Numbered from the stretch's first letter, positions 37,390-47,577 are shown. The stretch: 64,000 nt of DNA from Xenorhabdus ehlersii (GCF_003610465.1 NZ_RAQI01000004.1:186001-250000); one strand, 5' to 3'. Numbers and translations: made by a program. Notes: a model not told the origin generated them from the sequence alone.

Positions 37390-37459
37390 AGGAGTTGGCC
37401 TATAAATTCAGATGGGCTGAAACAAAAGTATTAGTCTGTGATTGGCTAAGTTGGAAGTC

Positions 37460-37477
37460 AGGGCAGTTTCCTGCCCT
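37460..37477. terminator. Hairpin between azlD and hicB
   Basis: AGGGCAG/CTGCCCT with a TTTC loop, between convergent genes. No T tract on either side. Confidence 0.4.
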
Positions 37478-37482
37478 GTAGG

Positions 37483-37890
37483 TTAAGGATGAGCAATTTC
37501 CTTTCTTGCTAATTCAGCGAGAAAAGAAGAACGGTTTTTATAGTGACCATTTTTCTCAATGTAGCGATCTATCGCAGTTAATAAATTGCCGGGCATGGTC
37601 AAGTTGAATTTCACCGCCTTTGATTCGTATTTCGCTGGATCTAACTCAATGAGCGCAATAACCCCGCCATCTTCAGATAAGCGGTCATCACCGATGTAAT
37701 CCGATGGATTTTTGGGTGCAGGGACATACCCGCCTTGTTCAGTCAAAACCTCCATATGCTGTCCGAAAGCCCTTTCAGCATCACGGATAGTTTCTTCCAA
37801 GGTATTGCCAGCGAAAAAACAGCCGTCAACATCGGGAAAGTAACCGTCGAAACCATCTTCTGTTTTAAAGATAAAAAGCGGATAAATCAT
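37483..37890 (-). CDS. hicB: HicB-family antitoxin
   Basis: This 135-residue antitoxin has an N-terminal HicB ribonuclease-H-like fold (IYPLFIFKTEDGFDGYFPD, CFFAGNTLEETIRDAERAF) and a C-terminal ribbon-helix-helix-like DNA-binding part (FNLTMPGNLLTAIDRYIEK). It follows hicA in the same direction. The frame is intact although the toxin gene is not. Confidence 0.92.
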   Translation of the reverse strand: MIYPLFIFKTEDGFDGYFPDVDGCFFAGNTLEETIRDAERAFGQHMEVLTEQGGYVPAPKNPSDYIGDDRLSEDGGVIALIELDPAKYESKAVKFNLTMPGNLLTAIDRYIEKNGHYKNRSSFLAELARKEIAHP

Positions 37891-37953
37891 AATATTACCT
37901 CGTCATTTATGATAAGTAGTACAGAGAAGGAGCGGTTATACCGTTCCTTTTTG

Positions 37954-38144
37954 TTACAACAATTTCAATCCTGAAATGTTCTGTGCCTGCCGGGATAACG
38001 CCTTTTGACACATCCTTTCGGGGATGCGGTACGGTGATTATCTTTGCGATCCCCGGTTTGGTTAACGTGATATGGCTTCCGTCTTGCCGTGCCTTTGTCC
38101 ACCCGTTAACCATCAGGCGTTTGATTAACTTTTGTACTACTCAT
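37954..38144 (-). pseudogene. hicA: HicA-family toxin, two frameshifts
   Basis: The natural gene would begin at an ATG at 38144 (MSSTK, GGAGGG upstream), then one extra base shifts the frame. LIKRLMVNGWTKARQDGSHI and TVPHPRKDVSKGVI are the double-stranded-RNA-binding HicA core with the catalytic GSH histidine. A second extra base in CCC near 37993 shifts it again; the correct frame would end RQAQNISGLKLL and stop at 37954. The open frame as it stands (37907-38113) has an aberrant tail and lacks helix 1. HicA is an mRNA-cleaving toxin; here it looks inactivated. Confidence 0.8.
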
Positions 38145-38205
38145 CAACCCTCCATTTTGCTAATTGGTGGGTATAATGCCTATAAAGCTTCCAGTGATCA
38201 ATATA

Positions 38206-38228
38206 TTTATGGGTGTTATACCCATAAA
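38206..38228. promoter_or_regulatory. 23-bp palindrome upstream of hicAB (candidate HicB operator)
   Basis: TTTATGGGT/ACCCATAAA separated by GTTAT, 62 bp before the natural hicA start. A further GGGTATAATGCC lies nearer the gene. Placement and symmetry fit an autoregulatory operator. Confidence 0.5.
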
Positions 38229-38323
38229 GAGAGTCATAAATATGACACATATTCCCCAACTTCACTGACGAAATAGGGGAGGGGCATTCATGGCGGCATA
38301 CTGTTAATGCAGAATAGATTGCA

Positions 38324-38358
38324 CAAAAAAAGCCACTGCAAACTAAATTACAGTGGCT
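38324..38358 (-). terminator. Rho-independent terminator of valS
   Basis: On the minus strand the stem AGCCACTG/CAGTGGCT (38351-38358 with 38331-38338) is followed by seven T. It lies 29 bases after the valS stop. Confidence 0.88.
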
Positions 38359-38386
38359 TATATGAATAAATTTCAACTAAGAAAAA

Positions 38387-41284
38387 TTACAGTGCAGCGA
38401 TAGTCTCTTTCTGCGCCAGTAATTTCTCTTTTGCGGCCTTGTTGGTTGCCAGGCGTTCGCGCTCCTTGGTAACTACGGCTTCCGGTGCACGGCTGACAAA
38501 ACCTTCGTTAGTCAGTTTGACTTCAATACCACTAATCTCTTTATCCAGCTTCTCGATTTCTTTATCCAGACGCGCCAGTTCTGCATCTTTATTAATCAAA
38601 CCGGCCATTGGGATCAGCACTTCAGCCCCATTGATTAGTTTGGTGACAGAAACAGGTGCTTCTTCTCCTGCCGCTAATACGGTAACAGAAGAAAGACGGC
38701 CCATTGCCTGAAGGAAATTGAGGTTTTCAGCGACACGGCGTTGTGCATCATCATTTGCATCACGCAGCAGAACTTCCAGCGGTTTGCTTGGCGCGATGTT
38801 CATTTCTGCACGAATGTTACGTACTGCAATGATCGTTTCCTTGATCCACTCCAGATCGTTCAGCGCCAATTCATCGACTTTCTCCTGATCGAATTCAGGG
38901 AAAGATTGCAGCATGATGGTATCTGCCTCGATGCCTTTGACGACTTTTACTCGTTGCCAGATGGTTTCAGTGATAAATGGAATGATTGGGTGTGCCAGAC
39001 GCAGCAAACCTTCCAAAACTTCAATCAGGGTATGGCGAGCTGCACGGACTTCAGCTTCTGTACCTTTGTTGATTGCCGGTTTGGATAGTTCCAGATACCA
39101 GTCACAGAATTGGTTCCATGTGAATTCGTATAGAATGTTAGCGGCGATATCGAAACGATAAGTATCCAGTGCTTCACGATAGTCTTTAACGGTCTGGTTG
39201 AACTCTGCCAGAATCCAGCGATCTGCCAGTGATAGCGACATTTCACCACCGTTCTGGCCGCAATCCTGTCCCTCAGTGTTCATCAGCACGAAACGGCTGG
39301 CATTCCACAGTTTATTACAGAAGTTACGATAGCCTTGCAGGCGCTTCATGTCCCAGTTGATATCACGACCGGTAGAAGCCAGTGCTGCCAGAGTGAAACG
39401 CAGGGCGTCAGTACCGTGGGCTTCTATGCCTTCCGGGAACTGTTTTTCGGTACGCTTGCGGATTTTCTCTGCCATTTGTGGCTGCATCATATTGCCGGTA
39501 CGTTTTTCCAGCAGGTTTTCCAGAGAGATACCGTCGATCATATCCAGAGGGTCGATAACGTTCCCTTTGGATTTTGACATCTTCTGGCCTTCTTCATCGC
39601 GAATCAAGCCAGTCATATAGACTGTCTTGAATGGCACTTGTGGCTTGCCGTTTTCATCTTTGATGAAGTGCATGGTCAGCATGATCATGCGGGCAATCCA
39701 GAAGAAAATAATATCGAAGCCGCTGACCAGCACATCAGTTGGATGGAAGGTTTTCAGCGCTTCAGTTTGCTCAGGCCAGCCAAGGGTGGAGAATGTCCAT
39801 AGTCCAGAGGAGAACCAGGTATCCAGGACGTCTTCATCTTGAGTCAGGATGATATCTGCACCTAAATTGTTCTCGCGGCGAACTTCTTCTTCATCGCGGC
39901 CAACATAAACATTGCCTTGTGCGTCATACCACGCCGGAATACGGTGGCCCCACCACAACTGACGGGAAATACACCAATCCTGAATATCACGCATCCAGGA
40001 GTAGTACATGTTTTCGTATTGTTTTGGTACGAACTGGATATCACCGTTCTCAACTGCTTCAATCGCCACTTTCGCCAGTGGTGCGGTACGAACATACCAT
40101 TGGTCGGTCAGCATTGGCTCGATAATTACGCCACCACGGTCGCCGTAAGGAACTGTCAGGTCATGAGGTTTGATTTCAACCAGCAGGCCCTGTTTTTCGA
40201 ATTCGGCCACAATCGCTTTACGGGCAGCGAAACGCTCCATGCCACGGTATTCAACAGGAATGTCAGTCGAGTAGATAGCGGAAGCTTCGCCGTTGCTATC
40301 GAAGACTTCTGCGGCTTCGCAAATATTGCCGTCGAAAGTCAGGATGTTGATCATTGGCAGGTTGTGGCGCTTACCGACTTCATAGTCATTGAAATCGTGG
40401 GCTGGGGTGATTTTCACGCAGCCAGTGCCTTTTTCCATATCTGCGTGTTCATCGCCAACAATAGGAATGCGGCGGTTCACCAGTGGTAAGAGGATTTCTT
40501 TGCCAATCAGATCCTTATAACGTGGATCTTCCGGGTTCACGGCAACACCGGTATCCCCCAGCATGGTTTCTGGGCGAGTTGTGGCAACAATCAGGTAGTC
40601 TTTGCCTTCCGCAGTCTTAGCGCCGTCAGCCAGCGGGTAGCGTAGGTGCCACATGGAACCTTTCACTTCACGGTTTTCGACTTCCAGATCAGAAATCGCA
40701 GTGCGCAATTTCGGATCCCAGTTAACCAGGCGCTTGCCACGGTAAATCAAATCTTCTTGATACAGACGAACAAAGGCTTCTTTAACCGCTTTGGACAAAC
40801 CTTCATCCATCGTGAAGCGCTCACGCTCCCAATCTACGGAGTTACCCAGACGGCGTATCTGGTTGGTGATATTGCCACCCGATTCTGCTTTCCATTGCCA
40901 AATTTTGTCGATAAAAGCTTCACGACCATAATCATGGCGGGTTTTGCCTTCTTCTGCCGCGATTTTGCGTTCAACAACCATTTGAGTCGCGATACCCGCG
41001 TGGTCAGTCCCTGCTTGCCACAGGGTATTTTTACCCTGCATACGTTGGTAACGCACCATGGTATCCATAATAGTCTGCTGGAATGCATGTCCCATATGCA
41101 GGCTACCAGTGACGTTTGGTGGCGGAATGACGATGCAGAAACTTTCACGGCTGGTATCGCCATTCGGCTTGAAGTAACCACTCTGTTCCCAGTGGTTGTA
41201 AAGGGGTTGCTCTATCTCTGTCGGGTTGTATGTTTTATCGAGAGATGGCTCAGATTGCGTTTGATTAGCGGGTGTCTTTTCCAT
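38387..41284 (-). CDS. valS: Valyl-tRNA synthetase
   Basis: This class I aminoacyl-tRNA synthetase charges tRNA-Val. The 965-residue protein has [15 protein letters not shown] (HIGH signature) near residue 50, a CP1 editing domain, [14 protein letters not shown] (KMSKS) in the middle and the C-terminal coiled-coil ([19 protein letters not shown]) typical of ValRS. The N-terminus is slightly longer than in E. coli ([17 protein letters not shown]...). holC lies 13 bp upstream, so holC-valS is an operon. Confidence 0.98.
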   Translation of the reverse strand: MEKTPANQTQSEPSLDKTYNPTEIEQPLYNHWEQSGYFKPNGDTSRESFCIVIPPPNVTGSLHMGHAFQQTIMDTMVRYQRMQGKNTLWQAGTDHAGIATQMVVERKIAAEEGKTRHDYGREAFIDKIWQWKAESGGNITNQIRRLGNSVDWERERFTMDEGLSKAVKEAFVRLYQEDLIYRGKRLVNWDPKLRTAISDLEVENREVKGSMWHLRYPLADGAKTAEGKDYLIVATTRPETMLGDTGVAVNPEDPRYKDLIGKEILLPLVNRRIPIVGDEHADMEKGTGCVKITPAHDFNDYEVGKRHNLPMINILTFDGNICEAAEVFDSNGEASAIYSTDIPVEYRGMERFAARKAIVAEFEKQGLLVEIKPHDLTVPYGDRGGVIIEPMLTDQWYVRTAPLAKVAIEAVENGDIQFVPKQYENMYYSWMRDIQDWCISRQLWWGHRIPAWYDAQGNVYVGRDEEEVRRENNLGADIILTQDEDVLDTWFSSGLWTFSTLGWPEQTEALKTFHPTDVLVSGFDIIFFWIARMIMLTMHFIKDENGKPQVPFKTVYMTGLIRDEEGQKMSKSKGNVIDPLDMIDGISLENLLEKRTGNMMQPQMAEKIRKRTEKQFPEGIEAHGTDALRFTLAALASTGRDINWDMKRLQGYRNFCNKLWNASRFVLMNTEGQDCGQNGGEMSLSLADRWILAEFNQTVKDYREALDTYRFDIAANILYEFTWNQFCDWYLELSKPAINKGTEAEVRAARHTLIEVLEGLLRLAHPIIPFITETIWQRVKVVKGIEADTIMLQSFPEFDQEKVDELALNDLEWIKETIIAVRNIRAEMNIAPSKPLEVLLRDANDDAQRRVAENLNFLQAMGRLSSVTVLAAGEEAPVSVTKLINGAEVLIPMAGLINKDAELARLDKEIEKLDKEISGIEVKLTNEGFVSRAPEAVVTKERERLATNKAAKEKLLAQKETIAAL

Positions 41285-41297
41285 TGTGTCTTGATAT

Positions 41298-41774
41298 TCA
41301 ATAGGTTGGCGGGGTTGCCATGGTCAAATTAAAGCCGACGCTACGATAAGATTTATATCGTTCGCGCGCTAACTGTTTCAGATTTTCATCAATAGGAACG
41401 AAGTCTATCACTTCATGGAAAGCTGTGGCAAAGTCTGCAAAATGAGGAAGCAGTGTCACCAACACATCGCGGGGAGCATTGCCTCTTTTTTGCGGCCAGC
41501 ACAACTCCACGGGGGTGCCATAGCGGGGACCTTCGCCGGCAAGATTGTGCGGTACAAATTGGCTCGGCTCTCGTTGCCATAATGCTTCATCCAATTTTTC
41601 GGCCTGTTGTTGGCTTTCACAAGCAATCAGGATCCGCTTTCCTGCACGCCATTGATCAGCAGCAAGCTGACATGCCAGCCATTCATGTGGCTGTAGATCA
41701 TCTGACGATGATTGTTCCGATAACCGCTTTTCCGGTGACAGCTTTTCTAATAAATAGAAGGTGGCGTTTTTCAT
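41298..41774 (-). CDS. holC: DNA polymerase III subunit chi
   Basis: Chi links the clamp loader to SSB. The 158-residue protein starts [14 protein letters not shown] and has the [20 protein letters not shown] core and a [20 protein letters not shown] block typical of HolC. The family member in E. coli is 147 residues; a short insertion after [15 protein letters not shown] accounts for the difference. Gene order pepA-holC-valS is conserved. Confidence 0.96.
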   Translation of the reverse strand: MKNATFYLLEKLSPEKRLSEQSSSDDLQPHEWLACQLAADQWRAGKRILIACESQQQAEKLDEALWQREPSQFVPHNLAGEGPRYGTPVELCWPQKRGNAPRDVLVTLLPHFADFATAFHEVIDFVPIDENLKQLARERYKSYRSVGFNLTMATPPTY

Positions 41775-41855
41775 AGTTTCTTGGTTGCAAGATTACTGGA
41801 AACAGTAAGGGTATTGCAGTTGCAATACCCTTAATTCCATTAAGCGGCAGGAGCA

Positions 41856-43364
41856 TTAATCATCAGAATTCAAACCTGAACGATTTAACAGGAATTGTGA
41901 TAAGAGTGCAACCGGACGACCTGTTGCTCCTTTCGCTTTACCTGAACGCCATGCTGTACCCGCGATATCCAGATGTGCCCAGTGGTATTTGCTGACAAAG
42001 CGGGACAAGAAAGCACCTGCGGTAATTGCACCACCAGAGCGTCCGCACGCGTTTACCATATCCGCAAAATTGGATTCTAACTGCTCGGTATATTCATCAG
42101 CCAACGGTAGACGCCATGCACGATCGCCTGCTTGCTCTGAAGCATTCAGTAGTTCATGTGCCAGTGGATTATGGTTAGACATCAGGCCAGTATAATGGCC
42201 ACCCAGAGCGACGACACAGGCGCCGGTCAAGGTTGCGACATCAATGACCGATTCCGGCTCAAAACGCTCAACATAAGTCAGCGCATCACACAGTACCAGA
42301 CGACCTTCCGCATCGGTGTTTGTCACTTCAACGGTCTGGCCGGACATGGTAGTCAGAATGTCTCCAGGACGATAGGCGCGTCCGCCAGGCATATTTTCAC
42401 AACCTGCCAGGACACCGATGACATTGATTGGCAATTGCAGTTCAGCAACAACGCGCATGGCGCCATAGACAGAAGCGGCGCCGCACATATCATATTTCAT
42501 CTCATCCATGCCTTCGGAGGGTTTGATCGAGATACCGCCGGAATCAAACGTCAGCCCTTTGCCCACCAATACGATCGGTTTCGCATTGGTGTCTGTGCTG
42601 CCTTTATACTCCATGACTGCCATCAGGGATTCATTCTGCGAACCCTGACCAACCGCCAGATAAGAATTCATACCCAGCTCTTTCATCTGCTCTTCACCAA
42701 TGACTTTGGTGGTCAGATTAGCCACGTTATCAGCAAGCTGGCGCGCCTGTGATGCCAAATACGCAGCATTACAGATATTGGGTGGCATATTGGCGAGATC
42801 TTTCGCCGCCTTGATACCCGATGCAATGGCAAGACCGTGCTGAATAGCGCGTTCACCGCTGGTCAATTCGCGGCGGGTCGGTACATTGAACACTATTTTG
42901 CGCAGTGGGCGACGCAGTTCATTTTTGCTGCTCTTGAGTTGATCAAAAACATACAGTGACTCTTTGGCTGTTTCGACCGCTTGACGTACTTTCCAGTAAT
43001 TATTACGTGCCTTCACATGCAGTTCTGTCAAGAAACAAACTGCTTCCATTGAGCCGGTTTCGTTGAGAGTATTGATCGTTTTCTGGATAATTTGCTTATA
43101 CTGGCGTTCATCCAGTTCGCGCTCTTTTCCACATCCAACCAGCAAAATACGCTCAGACAGTACATTCGGAACATGATGTAGCAACAAGGTTTGACCTACC
43201 TTGCCTTCAAGTTCACCACGGCGTAATAAGGCACTGATATAGCCATTACTTATTTTGTCAAGTTGCTCTGCGATAGGGGAAAGACGGCGGGGTTCAAATA
43301 CGCCGACAATAATACAGGCACTGCGCTGTTTTTCCGGGCTACCGCTCTTTACACTAAACTCCAT
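41856..43364 (-). CDS. pepA: Leucyl aminopeptidase PepA (XerA)
   Basis: This M17 metallo-aminopeptidase also acts as an architectural DNA-binding protein in plasmid recombination and carAB regulation. The 502 residues match the family length. Metal ligands and catalytic residues are in [13 protein letters not shown], the ...[16 protein letters not shown] block (NTDAEGRL signature) and [11 protein letters not shown]. It is divergent from lptF. Confidence 0.97.
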   Translation of the reverse strand: MEFSVKSGSPEKQRSACIIVGVFEPRRLSPIAEQLDKISNGYISALLRRGELEGKVGQTLLLHHVPNVLSERILLVGCGKERELDERQYKQIIQKTINTLNETGSMEAVCFLTELHVKARNNYWKVRQAVETAKESLYVFDQLKSSKNELRRPLRKIVFNVPTRRELTSGERAIQHGLAIASGIKAAKDLANMPPNICNAAYLASQARQLADNVANLTTKVIGEEQMKELGMNSYLAVGQGSQNESLMAVMEYKGSTDTNAKPIVLVGKGLTFDSGGISIKPSEGMDEMKYDMCGAASVYGAMRVVAELQLPINVIGVLAGCENMPGGRAYRPGDILTTMSGQTVEVTNTDAEGRLVLCDALTYVERFEPESVIDVATLTGACVVALGGHYTGLMSNHNPLAHELLNASEQAGDRAWRLPLADEYTEQLESNFADMVNACGRSGGAITAGAFLSRFVSKYHWAHLDIAGTAWRSGKAKGATGRPVALLSQFLLNRSGLNSDD

Positions 43365-43644
43365 GAGTTCTCCTGAATCTTAAAGACAAAGACGGATACA
43401 ATCGCTAAAATACCGCGTTCCGCATTCATTCATCCCAAAGAAAATTAACGGTTATGTTAAGCTAAGCATATTATTTTTTGGTACTTAGATAACGATAACT
43501 ATGTTCTAATTGGGAACCAATATATGGAATGCTTTGGTATCATTTTAGCGATGGGGAAGCCAAACTGATTCATATAAATGGTAGATATACGACGAAGTTA
43601 GCGACTTTCCTGCAAAAAGACAAGTTTTCACAGGCGTAATAAGC

Positions 43645-44742
43645 GTGATCATCATTAGATATCTAGTACGGGAAACCCTGAAAAGCCAAATCGCAATACT
43701 GTTCATCTTATCGCTGATCTTTTTCAGCCAGAAATTAGTTGACGTATTGGGTGCGGCGGTGGAAGGAAATATTCCTGCAAATTTGGTTTTATCCTTGTTA
43801 GGTTTAGGTGTGCCAGAGATGGCGCAGCTTATTTTGCCCCTGAGTTTATTTCTTGGGGTATTAATGACCTTTAGTAAACTCTATACCGAAAGTGAAATCA
43901 CCGTCATGCATGCCTGCGGGTTGGGCAAAAATGTATTGGTGAAATCAGCCCTTATTCTGGCTCTATTCACATCAGCGTTGGCGGCAGCTAACGTTATCTG
44001 GATCACGCCGTGGTCTGCCAAATATAAAGCGCAAGTCCTGGCGGATGCAAAAGCCAATCCAAGCCTTGCGGCGATCATGGAAGGGCGGTTTAAGCCTTCC
44101 CGTGATGGCAACATGGTGCTGTATATCGGTAACGTGAAGGGCAATTCTTTTGAAAATGTCTTCCTGGCTCAGCTCCGTCCGGCGAATGACCAGCGCCCTT
44201 CTGTGGTCATTGCAGATGGTGGGCATATGGAAGAACGCCCGAATGGTAATCAGGTGGCGGTACTCCATCAAGGAATGCGCTATGAAGGTACGGCACTGTT
44301 GCGTGACTTCCGCATTACTGAGTTCACTAATTATCAGGCCGTGATTGGGCACCAAAAAGCAGATATCGATAACAAAGTTGAGCAAAAATCGATTGAACAG
44401 CTTTGGCGTGACACCGATAACGACTCCCGTGCAGAATTTCACTGGCGCCTGACGTTGGTTGCTTCGGTGTTGATCATGGCGTTGATGGTCGTGCCGTTAA
44501 GTGTCGTGAACCCGCGTCAGGGGCGGATACTCAGTATGCTGCCAGCCATGTTGCTCTACCTGATTTTCTTCCTGTTGCAAAGCTCCCTGCACTCCAATGG
44601 CAGTAAAGGCAAACTTGATCCCCTGTTATGGATGTGGTTGATCAATAGTGCGTATTTTGCTTTGGCTGTGGCGCTTAATCTGTGGGATACCGTATCCATG
44701 CGCAAACTGCGTTCACGCTTTAAGACTCAAGGAGCGTCATAA
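43645..44742 (+). CDS. lptF: LPS export ABC transporter permease LptF
   Basis: LptF is one of two inner-membrane permeases of the LptB2FG extractor that drives lipopolysaccharide to the outer membrane. The 365 residues comprise six membrane segments and a large periplasmic beta-jellyroll (roughly 130-265). MIIIRYLVRETLKSQIAILF is the usual start, here a GTG at 43645. It overlaps lptG by one base. Confidence 0.96.
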   Translation: MIIIRYLVRETLKSQIAILFILSLIFFSQKLVDVLGAAVEGNIPANLVLSLLGLGVPEMAQLILPLSLFLGVLMTFSKLYTESEITVMHACGLGKNVLVKSALILALFTSALAAANVIWITPWSAKYKAQVLADAKANPSLAAIMEGRFKPSRDGNMVLYIGNVKGNSFENVFLAQLRPANDQRPSVVIADGGHMEERPNGNQVAVLHQGMRYEGTALLRDFRITEFTNYQAVIGHQKADIDNKVEQKSIEQLWRDTDNDSRAEFHWRLTLVASVLIMALMVVPLSVVNPRQGRILSMLPAMLLYLIFFLLQSSLHSNGSKGKLDPLLWMWLINSAYFALAVALNLWDTVSMRKLRSRFKTQGAS

Positions 44743-45818
44743 TGTTTGGGGTATTGGATAGATATATCGGCCGGACCATCCTGCAAACCATCTTGATGAC
44801 TTTATTTATGCTGGTATCGCTTTCCGGCATTATTAAGTTTGTCGATCAGCTTCGCAAAGTCGGACAGGGGGAATATACCGCACTTTCCGCCGGCATTTAT
44901 ACCTTGCTGAGCATTCCCAAAGATATTCAGATTTTCTTCCCAATGGCTGCTCTGCTTGGGGCTTTATTGGGCTTGGGAGCACTGGCAACACGTAGTGAGC
45001 TGGTGGTTATGCAGGCCTCTGGCTTTACCCGCCTGCAAGTGGCGGGATCAGTCATGAAAACCGCGATCCCGCTGGTCTTGCTGACGATGGTCATTGGCGA
45101 ATGGGTTGCCCCGCAAGGAGAGCAATTAGCCCGTAATTATCGCTCGCAAAAAATGTATGGTGGCTCATTGATGTCCACCACTAAAGGGCTTTGGGCGAAA
45201 GATGGCTATGATTTTGTCTATATCCAGAGTGTCGGGAAGGATAACACCTTGAACGGCGTTAACATCTATCATGTTGATGACAACCAAAAACTGTTATCCA
45301 TAAGGTATGCGGCTTCAGCGGTGTATGACAAAGATAACCATCAATGGAAGTTATCTCAGGTTGAAGAATCCGATTTAACCCAAGATGGGCGGATCACTGG
45401 GTCACAACGTATTTCTGCGGACTGGAAAAGCCGGCTGACACCAGAAAAGTTAGGCGTCGTTTCCCTCGATCCTGAAGCGCTTTCCATACGCGGCCTGCAT
45501 CAATATATTACCTACCTGCAACAGGGCCAACAGGATGCAGGACGTTACCAGCTTAATATGTGGAAGAAAATCTTCGCACCTTTATCGGTTGCGGTGATGA
45601 TGCTGATGGCACTCTCCTTTATCTTCGGGCCACTGCGTAGCGTGCCGATGGGATTCAGGGTTGTGGTGGGTATCAGCATGGGCTTTGTGTTCTATGTCTT
45701 GAATGAGATATTCGGCCCGCTCAGTCTGGTTTATAGTATGCCACCGATATTAGGAGCACTGTTGCCGAGTCTGTTATTTTTCGTTGTGAGTGTTTACTTA
45801 CTTTTATATAGAAAATAA
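44742..45818 (+). CDS. lptG: LPS export ABC transporter permease LptG
   Basis: LptG is the partner of LptF, 358 residues with the same six-segment plus jellyroll layout, starting MFGVLDRYIGRTILQTI and ending with the hydrophobic LLPSLLFFVVSVYLLLYRK. The ATG overlaps the lptF stop as TAATG. A perfect hairpin follows. Confidence 0.97.
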   Translation: MFGVLDRYIGRTILQTILMTLFMLVSLSGIIKFVDQLRKVGQGEYTALSAGIYTLLSIPKDIQIFFPMAALLGALLGLGALATRSELVVMQASGFTRLQVAGSVMKTAIPLVLLTMVIGEWVAPQGEQLARNYRSQKMYGGSLMSTTKGLWAKDGYDFVYIQSVGKDNTLNGVNIYHVDDNQKLLSIRYAASAVYDKDNHQWKLSQVEESDLTQDGRITGSQRISADWKSRLTPEKLGVVSLDPEALSIRGLHQYITYLQQGQQDAGRYQLNMWKKIFAPLSVAVMMLMALSFIFGPLRSVPMGFRVVVGISMGFVFYVLNEIFGPLSLVYSMPPILGALLPSLLFFVVSVYLLLYRK

Positions 45819-45847
45819 TAACCTGATATCTCAGCAAACTTATCCGT

Positions 45848-45880
45848 CGCCTCCACCTTCAATAGTGGAGGCGATTTGTT
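45848..45880 (+). terminator. Terminator after lptFG
   Basis: CGCCTCCAC/GTGGAGGCG, a perfect 9-bp stem with an 8-nt loop, followed by ATTTGTTTG. It separates lptG from the convergent ampH. Confidence 0.8.
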
Positions 45881-45889
45881 TGTAAAAAA

Positions 45890-47095
45890 CTAAATTTGAT
45901 TATGATTGCTCGCCAATGCGGCAATTAATTTATTAACTCCACTCGTCACACGACTAAATTTACTTTGCTCCTTGCGGGTCATTACCACAAATACACCGAT
46001 ATTGCTTTCAGGGATCATTGCCATATAGGTATTAAACCCACCGCCGCCGCCCGTTTTCTGGTAAATACCTTTGGCATCCATATATACCCAGCCAAGCCCA
46101 ATACCATCCACCAGGCCCGCAACATCCATCCCTTTGATTGATTTCAGATCGGCACGCTTAAAGTAGATACCTTGTTCACGGCTGGCAGTCTGCTTCCTTA
46201 ACTGATTATGGGAAGATAAAAATTGCTGCATCCAGCGCTGCATATCTGTGGGAGTGGAATAAATCCCGCCACTACCCGCGGCGGCAATGGTGTTTACGCA
46301 AGGGCTGGATTTAACCCCTACCATCAAGCGGGCGCATTGGGATGGGGTGGGCGTCAGTGTCGTATCTTTCATGCGATAAGGACGGGTAATCTCCTCTTGC
46401 AGCAGACGGGAATAGGGTTTTCTTGTTGCTTTAGAAAGGGCATCAGCCAATAAATCATAGGCCAGATTGGAATACGAAGCTGTCGTACCAGGCGGGGCAT
46501 CTATTCCTGCAGTTTTCAGCCAAGTCCAGCGGTTCGATTGAGTCGGCCAAATAAACACAGGGCGTCCCCATTTTCCACCAGGCTGTTCCCGAGGCAACCC
46601 GCTGGTATGACTCGCCAGATGGTATAGTCGGATTGGTTGATTTGCACCATAATTCGGCACATGGACACCGTAATAAGTGTATTTCTGCAACGGATCGGTA
46701 ATTTTGAGGTGTTTCTTCTGTGCCAGCTTAACCATGATTTCGCTGGTCATCAATTTGGTAATAGAAGCAATACGAATTAAAGAATCCTGGCGTGGCCGAA
46801 CGCCGCTCCCCGGATAAGTTTCTCCAAAACTGCGATGTATGACTTGATTATTATCGATGACCACCATCGCCATTCCCAAAGGATTGCTCTCTTCGAAGAT
46901 GGATTGGGAATACTGATCGACCAATGCCGTAGCCATTTTCTTGATATTGTCATTACTCTCGAACACTTCCCATTTTGCAGGTTGCGCATTGGATTGCTGA
47001 AATTTTTTCTGGTGTGAATGACCAGAATCTGCACAAGCTGAAATCGCCCATGTCATGACGGAAACTGCACACAGTTTATATAGCCGTTTTTTCAT
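45890..47095 (-). CDS. ampH: Serine-type D-alanyl-D-alanine carboxypeptidase/endopeptidase AmpH
   Basis: This class C beta-lactamase-like peptidoglycan hydrolase has about 401 residues. The SxxK motif is IASITKLM (Ser111-Lys114), the YxN is in ASYSNLAYD, and the KTGGGGGF box near the C-terminus replaces KTG. REQPGG, RPVFIWPT and GLGWVYM match AmpH closely. The ATG at 47095 is chosen over a TTG at 47110. The signal sequence ends AISAC, a lipobox, so this version is probably a lipoprotein (Cys21). Confidence 0.92.
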   Translation of the reverse strand: MKKRLYKLCAVSVMTWAISACADSGHSHQKKFQQSNAQPAKWEVFESNDNIKKMATALVDQYSQSIFEESNPLGMAMVVIDNNQVIHRSFGETYPGSGVRPRQDSLIRIASITKLMTSEIMVKLAQKKHLKITDPLQKYTYYGVHVPNYGANQPIRLYHLASHTSGLPREQPGGKWGRPVFIWPTQSNRWTWLKTAGIDAPPGTTASYSNLAYDLLADALSKATRKPYSRLLQEEITRPYRMKDTTLTPTPSQCARLMVGVKSSPCVNTIAAAGSGGIYSTPTDMQRWMQQFLSSHNQLRKQTASREQGIYFKRADLKSIKGMDVAGLVDGIGLGWVYMDAKGIYQKTGGGGGFNTYMAMIPESNIGVFVVMTRKEQSKFSRVTSGVNKLIAALASNHNQI

Positions 47096-47142
47096 TTTTG
47101 GATTAACCAATCAGGGAGCATTCAAGTGGGGGAATAAAGCTG

Positions 47143-47229
47143 TTATTTGTTTTTCTTAAATATCGCCATAATGGCACCAATAACGATACCCAACAGGATA
47201 CCTGTAAAAATCCAACTGATAATAGTCAT
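47143..47229 (-). CDS. Small hydrophobic membrane peptide, 28 residues
   Basis: The peptide MTIISWIFTGILLGIVIGAI continues MAIFKKNK and stops. It is one membrane segment with a basic C-terminus, preceded by GAGGGAAATTATC, a good ribosome binding site. It lies 48 bp upstream of ampH in the same direction and may be its leader partner. No known function is assigned. A reading frame this short could arise by chance, but the start context and clean amphipathic layout argue for a gene. Confidence 0.6.
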   Translation of the reverse strand: MTIISWIFTGILLGIVIGAIMAIFKKNK

Positions 47230-47437
47230 GATAATTTCCCTCATAGCAGTTTATTGTTTTGAATTATATAAGGAGTTTATGGGTTGTCTATTGATTGGAG
47301 GGAATTGTGTGAAGAGGAATTTGCGGGGTGTGATGGCAAAGTCGGTTGGGTTTTAAGCGTTACGGGTAAAGATTTGGTGAAAAAATAGAATAGGCGACTC
47401 TTTTTTCAGCACTTGAACAAAATCGAAAGGATAAGTG

Positions 47438-47465
47438 TTGCGAATGCGCTTCTGACAGGTATAAT
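47438..47465 (+). promoter_or_regulatory. Promoter of leuX
   Basis: TTGCGA (47438-47443) and TATAAT (47460-47465) are separated by 16 bp. The -10 is followed by a GC-rich stretch before the tRNA gene 28 bp downstream. Confidence 0.65.
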
Positions 47466-47492
47466 GACCCCCGTTCTCCGAATCATTTCAGT

Positions 47493-47577
47493 GCCGAAGT
47501 GGCGAAATCGGTAGACGCAGTTGATTCAAAATCAACCGCCTTCGGGTGTGCCGGTTCGAGTCCGGCCTTCGGCACCA
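47493..47577 (+). tRNA. leuX: tRNA-Leu (anticodon CAA)
   Basis: The 85-nt gene has acceptor arms GCCGAAG and CTTCGGC, an anticodon stem GTTGA/TCAAC with loop TTCAAAA (anticodon CAA), a long variable arm as in class II tRNA-Leu, a GGTTCGAGTCC T-arm and an encoded CCA. It matches E. coli leuX, a known integration hot spot. Confidence 0.97.
47555..47577 (+). other. Attachment site 1 (tRNA 3' end)
   Basis: TCGAGTCCGGCCTTCGGCA plus CCA is the 3' end of leuX. Related copies are at 58825-58844 and 62141-62160. A hairpin CGTTAG/CTAACG follows at once (47580-47595), and the integrase gene starts 165 bp on. Confidence 0.85.

Noticed and set aside
38439..41332. Numerous plus-strand open frames of up to 228 codons across valS and holC
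   Set aside because: They are antisense shadows of strongly coding genes, with no start sites or family motifs.
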